DNA from: CAJXQU01 sp965223825
GTDB taxonomy: Bacteria; Pseudomonadota; Gammaproteobacteria; CAJXQU01
Direction of reading: 5' to 3'
NCBI GenBank assembly: GCA_965223825.1
Contig: OZ245018.1
Coordinates: 1,488,001-1,552,000 of the forward strand
Length of the DNA: 64,000 bases
In this document: positions 1 to 6,970 of the stretch, piece after piece
Position numbering within the stretch: the stretch's first letter is position 1
Layout: each line of letters opens with the position of its first letter
Made by a program: the position numbers and the translations under genes
The notes under the pieces: model-generated
Told to the model about the DNA's origin: nothing
The model's input: the letters and a program-made list of their open reading frames with translations, nothing else
Database searches by the model: none

Positions 1-1690
1 TGATCGTGATGCTTATCGCGCGTTTGCACAAGCCTTTCCATTTGAAGAAACGCCCGATCAGCAATCTGCAATTCAGGCGGTTGTGAATGATATGAAAGCT
101 GTTCAGCCGATGGATCGGTTAGTCTGTGGTGATGTGGGATTTGGTAAAACAGAAGTCGCTATGCGCGCAGCCTTTGTCGCCGCAAATTCAGGTAAGCAAG
201 TTGTCATTCTTGTGCCGACGACCCTACTTGCACAACAACACTATGAAAACTTCAGTGATCGTTTTGCCGATTGGCCTGTGCAAGTCGAGCAGTTGTCGCG
301 TTTTAGTAATTCAAAACAAACACGTGCGACGATTGAAGGGTTGGCGAATGGCACAGTTGATATCGTTATCGGCACACACAAGTTGCTTAATAGCGAAATT
401 AAATTTAAACAACTTGGTTTGCTGATCATCGATGAAGAACATCGCTTTGGTGTGCGTCAGAAGGAGCGTATGAAGTCCATGCGCGCCGAAGTGGATATTC
501 TTACACTGACGGCAACGCCTATCCCGCGATCATTGAATATGGCGCTCACAGGCACACGTGAGCTGTCGATCATAGCTACGCCCCCCGCTCGACGACTGGC
601 GATCAAAACCTTTGTACGCGAGTGGCAAGATGAACTGATGCAGGAGGCGATTTTGCGTGAGATTAGTCGCGGCGGACAGGTTTATCTTCTGCATAACAAT
701 GTGGATACGATCGCAAAAATGGCGAGTGATATATCGGCGCTGATTCCTGAAGCGCGTGTGCATTACGCGCATGGACAAATGCGTGAGCGTGAATTAGAGC
801 AAGTCATGCAGGATTTTTATCATCGCCGGTTCAACGTGCTGGTGTGTACAACGATTATCGAAACGGGGATTGATATTCCAAGTGCGAACACGATCATTAT
901 TAATCGTGCTGATAAGTTTGGCCTTGCGCAGTTGTATCAGTTACGTGGCCGCGTTGGGCGATCACATCATCGTGCGTACGCATACCTGATCGTCCCATCG
1001 ATCAAAACCTTGACCACAGACGCACGCAAGCGTTTGGAAGCGATCGAGTCGTTGGAAGATCTTGGCGTCGGCTTCACCATCGCCACGCATGATTTAGAGA
1101 TCCGTGGCGCGGGTGAGATATTAGGTGATGATCAAAGTGGACACATTCAAGAGATTGGTTTTGGAATGTACACGGATATGCTCGAACGCGCCGTAAAAGC
1201 TTTGAAAGAAGGGCGTCAGCCTGAATTGGATCGGCCACTTGATCACGGTACTGAGATTGATCTAAACACGCCTGCATTACTCCCGGAAGACTACTTGCCG
1301 GATGTACATACGCGCTTGATAATGTATAAGCGGATTGCCAGTGCAGAAACAGAGCAAGATCTGGGGGAGATGCGTGAGGAAGTGATAGACCGATTTGGTT
1401 TATTACCCGATCCTGCGAGGAATTTGTTTGCACTGGCACAATTGAAATTAAAAGCGACTCCGATGGGTATTCGTAAGATTGATGCTGGGTCAAACGGTGC
1501 GCGGATTGTTTTCAGTGAACAGCCGAATGTGGATCCTGCGTTGATCATCAACTTGATCCAGAGCCAGCCGCGGCAATTTAAGTTAGAAAATACAAAATTA
1601 CGTGTCATCTTGCCAATGCCCGATCCTGAACAACGGTTTGAGATGATTGAACATTTACTTGAAAAATTAAGCCAAAAGAACGCAGCCTGA
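1..1690 (+). CDS. mfd: Transcription-repair coupling factor Mfd, 3' part (5' end outside window)
   Basis: Mfd is the ATP-dependent DNA translocase that removes RNA polymerase stalled at lesions and recruits the UvrABC repair system. The frame is open from base 2; the residues before the first GTG (83) still match Mfd (FPFEETPDQ...AI..V..DM), so the GTG is internal and the gene starts upstream of the window. Visible here are the superfamily 2 motor with Walker A (GDVGFGKTE), the DEEH box (IDEEHRFG), motif III (LTATPIPR), the C-terminal helicase lobe (TTIIETGIDIP, QLRGRVGRS) and the C-terminal regulatory domain. It ends 1 bp before csiV, a neighbour also seen in Pseudomonas, suggesting cotranscription. 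Identification is certain; only the N-terminal half is missing. Confidence 0.98.
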   Translation, partial: DRDAYRAFAQAFPFEETPDQQSAIQAVVNDMKAVQPMDRLVCGDVGFGKTEVAMRAAFVAANSGKQVVILVPTTLLAQQHYENFSDRFADWPVQVEQLSRFSNSKQTRATIEGLANGTVDIVIGTHKLLNSEIKFKQLGLLIIDEEHRFGVRQKERMKSMRAEVDILTLTATPIPRSLNMALTGTRELSIIATPPARRLAIKTFVREWQDELMQEAILREISRGGQVYLLHNNVDTIAKMASDISALIPEARVHYAHGQMRERELEQVMQDFYHRRFNVLVCTTIIETGIDIPSANTIIINRADKFGLAQLYQLRGRVGRSHHRAYAYLIVPSIKTLTTDARKRLEAIESLEDLGVGFTIATHDLEIRGAGEILGDDQSGHIQEIGFGMYTDMLERAVKALKEGRQPELDRPLDHGTEIDLNTPALLPEDYLPDVHTRLIMYKRIASAETEQDLGEMREEVIDRFGLLPDPARNLFALAQLKLKATPMGIRKIDAGSNGARIVFSEQPNVDPALIINLIQSQPRQFKLENTKLRVILPMPDPEQRFEMIEHLLEKLSQKNAA

Positions 1691-1691
1691 T

Positions 1692-2234
1692 ATGACTCTA
1701 ATCCGAAAAACTTTACTAGTATTTTTTTGCTTGGTGTTGACTAATATCGTCCAAGCGGCACCTGTTTATAAAGTCGAAGTATTGGTGTTTGAGCATCTGA
1801 CAACGGCTGGAATTAATGGTGAAATTTGGCGTGATCTGACCGACAGTGAAAAGCCCGATAGTTTTACAAGCATCGAGCTGGATGCGGGAAATGAAGGTGC
1901 TTATCAGACTTTACCGAGTCAAGATTTGAATTTAACTGGTGTGCGTAAACGGCTTGATGCATCTGAAGATTATCAAGTTGTTTTACACTCAGCTTGGCGT
2001 CAGCCGGCCATGGAAAGGGGGGAGAGTACGCCAGTCTGGATTGAGTCTGCAGGGCTTGTTGAAGGACAAATTACCTTGGATAAAGGGCGTTATTTACATT
2101 TTGGAACGAACTTGGTTTTTCAACAGCTCGGTCGTGAACTTGTTATGCAAGAGCGTCGGCGGATCAAATCAAAGGAATTACATTATTTTGATCATCCCAA
2201 ATTCGGAATGTTGGTTCGGGTTGTACAGTTGTGA
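1692..2234 (+). CDS. csiV: CsiV family envelope protein
   Basis: A 180-residue exported protein with an N-terminal signal peptide (hydrophobic LLVFFCLVLTNIVQA, cleavage probably after QAA). The body has the pattern of the CsiV family, described as peptidoglycan-binding cell-shape proteins of gammaproteobacteria: an early YKVEVLVFEH strand, an internal WRQP segment, and a C-terminal KSKELHYFDHPKFG block followed by a VRV strand. It begins 1 bp after the mfd stop, so it is probably translated from the same transcript; I see no strong ribosome-binding site. The mfd-csiV arrangement is conserved in other gammaproteobacteria and supports the call. Function is known only from family work. Confidence 0.8.
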   Translation: MTLIRKTLLVFFCLVLTNIVQAAPVYKVEVLVFEHLTTAGINGEIWRDLTDSEKPDSFTSIELDAGNEGAYQTLPSQDLNLTGVRKRLDASEDYQVVLHSAWRQPAMERGESTPVWIESAGLVEGQITLDKGRYLHFGTNLVFQQLGRELVMQERRRIKSKELHYFDHPKFGMLVRVVQL

Positions 2235-2237
2235 GAA

Positions 2238-2278
2238 AACCTAAATATCTCGACGAGCAAGGTCAAGATATTTAGGTT
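2238..2278. terminator. Inverted repeat between convergent csiV and galE
   Basis: A perfect 13-bp inverted repeat (AACCTAAATATCT with its complement) surrounds a 15-nt loop. It lies between the convergent ends of csiV (+) and galE (-). The stem is A+T-rich and there is no clean T-run on either side, so it may be a bidirectional transcription terminator or a weak transcription barrier. Confidence 0.55.
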
Positions 2279-2320
2279 ATTCAAATCGATTACACTACTG
2301 TTAATTTAATCTGGTTCAGA

Positions 2321-3301
2321 TTAATACGTACGATTTTTTTCCCAATTCAGTGATGTTTTCACGATAAATTCAAGATCATCAAATTCAGGTTCCCATTTTA
2401 GGGTTTCACGAATGCGATCAGCTTTCGCGATTAACATGGGTGGATCACCTGCGCGGCGCGGTTCTTCTATGACGTTAAGTGCTTTCCCGTTAACTTTCGC
2501 CACGGTGTCGAGTACTTCACGCACGCTATAACCATGACCATAGCCGCAGTTAAATGTTGCTGAGTCACCGCCTTTTTCAAGGTATTCCAATGCGCGAACA
2601 TGGGCGCTGGCTAAATCTTCAACATGAATATAATCACGTACGCCGGTGCCGTCTTTTGTAGGGTAATCGGTTCCGAAAACACAAATCTTATCGCGCTTGC
2701 CTAACGCCGCTTCACAAGCGACTTTAATGAGCAAGGTCGCTTTCGCCGTTGATTGGCCAATTTCACCGTCTGGGTTTGATCCGGCAACATTGAAATAGCG
2801 CAATACCACGTGGCGTAATGACGTTGCGAGAGACAAATCACGCAACATCATTTCACTCATGAGCTTGGACATCCCATAAGGGTTGATCGGCGCAGTTGGC
2901 GTATCTTCCGCGGTGATGTCTGTTTCTGGAATACCGTAGACGGCTGCTGTTGATGAGAAAATAAAGTGCTTTACGCCCGCTTCGGAGGCGGCTTCGAGCA
3001 AGGTGCGTGTGCTCGCCGTGTTATTCCCATAATATTTTAATGGATTGGACACGGACTCAGGGACGATGGTATGTGCAGCAAAATGCATGATCGTATCAAT
3101 GCCATGATCCGCAAGTAGTTTACTAACCAATGCTTTATCGCCGGTATCGCCGATCACGAGTTCTGCATTTTTGACTGCTTCTTTAAAGCCGGTGCTGAGG
3201 TTATCCAGCACGACGACCTTGCGACCTGCTGTTGTAAGTTGACGTACGACATGGCTGCCGATATAACCGGCACCGCCGGTGACCAAGACTGTATTAGTCA
3301 T
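2321..3301 (-). CDS. galE: UDP-glucose 4-epimerase GalE
   Basis: Interconverts UDP-glucose and UDP-galactose in the cytoplasm, supplying galactosyl donors for surface polysaccharides. The 326 residues fit the extended short-chain dehydrogenase family: a Rossmann glycine motif at the N-terminus (GGAGYIGSH, residues 9-17), the FSSTAAVYG block with the catalytic Ser/Thr near residue 117, the YGMSK catalytic Tyr-x3-Lys near 143-147, and RYFNVAGS in the substrate region. Length is close to the usual 330-340. It is divergent from cysC across about 150 bp. The role could extend to other UDP-hexoses; GalE is the best fit. Confidence 0.95.
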   Translation of the reverse strand: MTNTVLVTGGAGYIGSHVVRQLTTAGRKVVVLDNLSTGFKEAVKNAELVIGDTGDKALVSKLLADHGIDTIMHFAAHTIVPESVSNPLKYYGNNTASTRTLLEAASEAGVKHFIFSSTAAVYGIPETDITAEDTPTAPINPYGMSKLMSEMMLRDLSLATSLRHVVLRYFNVAGSNPDGEIGQSTAKATLLIKVACEAALGKRDKICVFGTDYPTKDGTGVRDYIHVEDLASAHVRALEYLEKGGDSATFNCGYGHGYSVREVLDTVAKVNGKALNVIEEPRRAGDPPMLIAKADRIRETLKWEPEFDDLEFIVKTSLNWEKNRTY

Positions 3302-3455
3302 CCTGCTGAATTCTCCTTAATGACTCTTTAATTGGTAATTTCATCACGATACAAAATAAAAATGACGAATAGAAGGGGACTATACAGTTTATCGTCAGTT
3401 GTTTACTTTTTATTAGAATGGTTTAATGCCTTGCGAAAATTGTCAGGAGAAGAAA

Positions 3456-4058
3456 GTGCAACAGAAAAGCAGTAATACCGTTTGGCATCAAGCCACTATC
3501 ACACGTGATGATCGTGAAAAATTAAACAAACACAAGAGTGTCGTTCTTTGGTTCACCGGATTGTCAGGCGCAGGTAAATCAACGTTGGCCAATGCCGTTG
3601 AGTCACGTTTGCATGAGATGGGTAAGCACACTTACGTCTGCGATGGCGATAATGTTCGTCAAGGTCTCTGTGGCGATCTTGGGTTCTCATCAGAAGATCG
3701 TGTTGAGAATATTCGCCGTATCGGTGAAGTTGCGAAATTAATGATCGATGCTGGTGTGATCACATTGACCGCTTTTATTTCTCCGTTTCTTGAAGATCGT
3801 CAGCGTGCGCGTGATCTGGTGAAAAAAGGTGATTTTGTTGAAGTTTACTGTCGTTGCTCATTGGAAGTTTGCGAAGAACGTGACGTCAAAGGACTCTACA
3901 AAAAGGCTCGCGCAGGTGAAATTCCACATTTCACGGGTATTTCTTCACCGTATGAAGAGCCGGAAAGTGCGGAATTGATCGTAGATACGGATCAACATTC
4001 GTTAGAAGACTGTGTTGATCAGGTGATCAAATATCTGAATGAGCAAGGAATCGTCTAG
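3456..4058 (+). CDS. cysC: Adenylyl-sulfate kinase CysC
   Basis: Phosphorylates adenosine 5'-phosphosulfate to PAPS in sulfate activation, for assimilation or for sulfated polymers. Key features are the P-loop GLSGAGKST, the DGDNVRQGL substrate loop, and the FISPF and GLYKKARAGEI blocks typical of CysC. I choose a GTG start at 3456 because AGGAGA lies 5 nt upstream and the resulting 200 residues match the family length. An in-frame ATG at 3426 would add ten residues (MPCENCQEKK) but has no ribosome-binding site. No cysD, cysN or cysH is next to it, so it stands apart from a sulfate assimilation operon; galE is its divergent neighbour. Confidence 0.93.
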   Translation: MQQKSSNTVWHQATITRDDREKLNKHKSVVLWFTGLSGAGKSTLANAVESRLHEMGKHTYVCDGDNVRQGLCGDLGFSSEDRVENIRRIGEVAKLMIDAGVITLTAFISPFLEDRQRARDLVKKGDFVEVYCRCSLEVCEERDVKGLYKKARAGEIPHFTGISSPYEEPESAELIVDTDQHSLEDCVDQVIKYLNEQGIV

Positions 4059-4069
4059 TTTTTCCGAAT

Positions 4070-4213
4070 TTACCTAAGAAAAAATCTTAAGTAATCGTAA
4101 CAAGCTACTGATCAATAAGGTCGTTTGTCTTACGCAAACGTGTGAGACCAAAAGCAGAGAAGAGTAATATTGCCCGTTGCAGAACGACGATGTTATTCCA
4201 CTCTGCTTTTTTT
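4070..4213 (+). terminator. Structured region and terminator after cysC
   Basis: Downstream of cysC lie three inverted repeats. The first is a near-perfect hairpin at 4070-4094 (TTAC.CTAAGA / TCTTAA.GTAA). The second is a short CGTTTG/CAAACG hairpin near 4123-4142. The third is a 10-bp stem AAAAGCAGAG (4150-4159) paired with CTCTGCTTTT (4201-4210) followed by T-residues. The last has a 41-nt loop and looks like a factor-independent terminator; the whole could also be a small RNA ending at it. Confidence 0.6.
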
Positions 4214-4240
4214 ATGCTTGAGTAGTTCGGAGAAAGAGTT

Positions 4241-4891
4241 CTAAACCTGCACAACGCCATGTCGAATAGCCAATCGAGCAAGTTCAGCTGCCGTTGAGAC
4301 GTTTAATTTGTTTTTGATCTGTGTGCTGTAATTCGCCACGGTTTTGTAACTGAGAGAGAGCCGTTCGGCAATGCTAGCGACATTCGCGCCTTCTGCAAGT
4401 AAGCAGAAAATCTCAAATTCACGCGTGGAGAGGTTGGCAAAAGGAGTGGTTTTTCCGCGTGACTTTTGTACCGCGAGATGTTGTGCGATGTCTTTATCGA
4501 TATGAATGTTACCGGCTGCAACTTGGTTAACAGCTTCGACCAAGACTGCTGCACTACTGCTTTTTGTGATGTAACCCATCGCGCCGGCTTGCAGCCCTTG
4601 CTCAACGAAAACGGTGTCCTCGTGCATGCTGAAAATCAAAATCCGTGCATCATGATCGCGCGCAATAATCCGTCTGATTGCTTCCAGCCCACCCATACCA
4701 GGCAAAGAGAGATCCATGATCACCACATCTGGCTTTAAATCGGTGTAGACCTTGCAAGCCATTTCACCACTGTCAGCTTCGCCGACGACATCAATTCCCT
4801 GGCAATCTTCAAGTAAATTACGATAACCCTCGCGAACCACAGCGTGGTCGTCCACGAGAACTACCCGAACGGGTGAAGAAAGTTGAGCCAC
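4241..4891 (-). CDS. NarL/FixJ-type response regulator
   Basis: A 216-residue two-component response regulator. The receiver domain has the acidic pair D14-D15, the phospho-acceptor D60 (DVVIMDLSLPG) and the conserved Lys in GYITKSS. The C-terminal LuxR-type helix-turn-helix is the segment LSTREFEIFCLLAEGANVAS followed by IAERLSLSYKTVANY. It lies 28 bp downstream of the sensor kinase gene on the same strand and is surely its partner. Targets are not evident. The kinase has a LapD/MoxY-like N-terminus, so a MoxX-like role is possible, but the regulator itself does not prove this. Confidence 0.92.
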   Translation of the reverse strand: MAQLSSPVRVVLVDDHAVVREGYRNLLEDCQGIDVVGEADSGEMACKVYTDLKPDVVIMDLSLPGMGGLEAIRRIIARDHDARILIFSMHEDTVFVEQGLQAGAMGYITKSSSAAVLVEAVNQVAAGNIHIDKDIAQHLAVQKSRGKTTPFANLSTREFEIFCLLAEGANVASIAERLSLSYKTVANYSTQIKNKLNVSTAAELARLAIRHGVVQV

Positions 4892-4919
4892 GGCGTTAAC
4901 GCCTCCATTGAGAGCATGA

Positions 4920-6242
4920 TCAGACCGGTAATGTTACCTGAATAAGCGTACCTTTACCTACTTCTGAGTGTAGCTGAAAAGTACCGTTCAATGCCTCGAC
5001 ACGTTCACGCATGCCGGGCAGGCCGAGTCCCGGTGGCAGAACGGTGCTGGTAAAACCTCTACCATTATCCTGAATGGAGAGTTGTACGACGGTATTGTCC
5101 GAGCGCTCAAAACGGATGTACACATCACTTGCTTCAGCGTGTTTTGCAACATTGGTCAGACATTCTTGGACAAGACGATAAATGGTGATTGCAATATCAC
5201 GATCAAGATCCGAGAGCTCAAGATCATGCGTGGTTTCGAAATGGCAAAATGTATTTTCATGGTGTGTATTCCACTCATCAATAATGTCATTCAGTGCGGG
5301 AAGCAAACCTAGTTCATCTAAAACGACCGGATGTAAACGTCGCATCATGCCTCTGACTACGCTGTAAATCCGGCTGGATATCTCTGCGATTGTTGATGCA
5401 TTTTGCCGAGTTTTCTCATCCAGATCTCGTTGACTGATCGACACGGCGAGTGCTTTGATGGCGGTGATCGATTGGCCCATTTCATCGTGTAATTCACGCG
5501 CTAAAAAGCGGCGCTCTTCTTCCTGAATGGATTGTGTTTTTTGAGTGAGTTGACGATTTTGTTTACGACTATTCTCTAGAACTCCTGCCATGTGATTGAA
5601 TTTATGGGTGATCATATCGAGTTCAGGTAGTTTCACTGAAGGTAATCGGGATTGATAATCACCTTGTTGAATATCATCCAACCCTTTCAAAATCGCTTTG
5701 ATCGGTTTTAGTGATTGACCAATGATCACAAACACCAGCACATTCGCGATCACGAAAAATATCACCAGCAAGCCTAAGAGAGAAAGCGCTTCTTCCCATG
5801 CTTCAGAGATTTCATCCGCCGGATCGGGGCGAATGACTAACTCACTCGATGGCATGCCCGGTACCAGTACCGATCGCCTCAGCACCATTGAGGTTGGCTC
5901 GACCATTTTTACAAACCAATTTGGTGCGTCTGGTGAGTTTCGCAACGGCCGATCAGCGGACACGAAGTTGATATTTTCGCCATGTACGATATCGATATGT
6001 AAATGCCGTGCTTTCCCGAACTCTCTGATCTCGTCCATCAACGCCGATTGTCTCAGCACTGGGTTCTCAGCGGGCGTTTGAAGAAAGGCTAATTCGAGTA
6101 ACTGTAGCGTGAGTTTTGCCGTTGACGCCGTTTCTTCCGACAAAGCTTTGCGCGCATTATGAATGACCAGTGCCGCGCCGATAAATAAGATTGCAAAAAA
6201 CACCATGGTGATCAGTAAATTCAATCGAAAACGAAGACTCAT
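4920..6242 (-). CDS. Membrane sensor histidine kinase (NarX/UhpB class)
   Basis: A 440-residue sensor kinase. It has an N-terminal membrane helix (residues about 7-27), a periplasmic domain of roughly 120 residues, a second membrane helix (about 152-175), a HAMP segment (KPIKAILKGLDDIQQGDY), a HisKA_3 dimerisation domain with the phospho-acceptor His in FLARELHDEMGQ, and a C-terminal ATPase (ECLTNVAKHAEA; DNGRGF; GLGLPGMRERV). The N-terminus (LLIT...LVIHNARKA...TASTAKLTLQLLE) resembles the LapD/MoxY N-terminal domain from memory, which would place it near MoxY/UhpB-like kinases. It is the first gene of a two-gene unit with the response regulator. The signal is unknown. Confidence 0.92.
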   Translation of the reverse strand: MSLRFRLNLLITMVFFAILFIGAALVIHNARKALSEETASTAKLTLQLLELAFLQTPAENPVLRQSALMDEIREFGKARHLHIDIVHGENINFVSADRPLRNSPDAPNWFVKMVEPTSMVLRRSVLVPGMPSSELVIRPDPADEISEAWEEALSLLGLLVIFFVIANVLVFVIIGQSLKPIKAILKGLDDIQQGDYQSRLPSVKLPELDMITHKFNHMAGVLENSRKQNRQLTQKTQSIQEEERRFLARELHDEMGQSITAIKALAVSISQRDLDEKTRQNASTIAEISSRIYSVVRGMMRRLHPVVLDELGLLPALNDIIDEWNTHHENTFCHFETTHDLELSDLDRDIAITIYRLVQECLTNVAKHAEASDVYIRFERSDNTVVQLSIQDNGRGFTSTVLPPGLGLPGMRERVEALNGTFQLHSEVGKGTLIQVTLPV

Positions 6243-6343
6243 GGAAAGGACTCCTTGAAAGTAAAACTCGGCTTGTTAATATTTAATAAATATTTTAAAT
6301 AGCTATGCTAAATATCTGAAAATGAAATAGTATCATTTGGACT

Positions 6344-6721
6344 ATGAGAAAATTTCCTGCCTTAGCATTATTTCTTTTCTACACCATGCAATTGGTAGGT
6401 TGTGCGGGTTCGTTACCGACGAACGTTTTTTCTCTCGCGAGCATACTCGTGACTGGCAAGGGTATTAGTGATCATGCGCTCTCGATGACCACAGGGCAGG
6501 ATTGCGCGGTCTTCAACTTACTACAAGAGGCGACGATTTGTGAGGGCCTTTACTATGCGCCAATCTCGTTGCTTGTGACGTCTGAGCAAGTTCAAGATAC
6601 GTTTCTCATCCTGACCCCCGAGCAATTCCTCGCTTATGAAATTTCCGAACAGCAACAGCAGTCTCGTTTTATCTCGTTAGTCAGTTTGTCAGAAAAAGAT
6701 TTGGATCGTAAACCGAATTGA
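6344..6721 (+). CDS. Small predicted lipoprotein of unknown function
   Basis: A 125-residue protein with an N-terminal signal peptide ending in a lipobox (QLVGC, Cys about residue 20), so it is probably lipidated and kept in the envelope. The remainder has three further Cys-containing stretches (TGQDCAVF, ATICEGLYY), which could form a disulfide, and a Gln-rich tail (EQQQQS). I do not recognise a family. It sits alone between the divergent sensor kinase and the GH17-GT2 gene. Confidence 0.7.
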   Translation: MRKFPALALFLFYTMQLVGCAGSLPTNVFSLASILVTGKGISDHALSMTTGQDCAVFNLLQEATICEGLYYAPISLLVTSEQVQDTFLILTPEQFLAYEISEQQQQSRFISLVSLSEKDLDRKPN

Positions 6722-6756
6722 GCTTTTTTCCTTCAAAGATACACACCAAAACCGAA

Positions 6757-6782
6757 GATCATTACGATAGATCATTACGATC
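6757..6782. repeat. Tandem 13-bp direct repeat
   Basis: Two abutting copies of GATCATTACGAT, followed by A in the first and C in the second, lie in the 249-bp gap before the glucan synthase-like gene. They could be paired binding sites for a regulator; nothing else in the gap explains them. Confidence 0.6.
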
Positions 6783-6931
6783 GTGCTAATTACTAAATAC
6801 GGCGCTCATGCCACGATATATTTACGGCTATCATCGACGATGTGATTGGGTGAACAATCCAGTGCTTGCCGCAATTACGTCATATAAATCTGTAAACAAT
6901 ACTTGACTTCAATTCCGTTTCAGGCGAAAAG

Positions 6932-6950
6932 AATGCTGTATCGCAGCATT
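6932..6950 (+). promoter_or_regulatory. 5' leader hairpin before the GH17-GT2 gene
   Basis: A perfect 7-bp stem (AATGCTG/CAGCATT) with a 5-nt loop ends 20 nt before the GTG start. A possible -35 (TTGACT) begins near 6903. The hairpin may affect translation or mRNA stability; I recognise no known riboswitch. Confidence 0.35.
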
Positions 6951-6970
6951 ATTGAGAGGGAACCTAAGGC

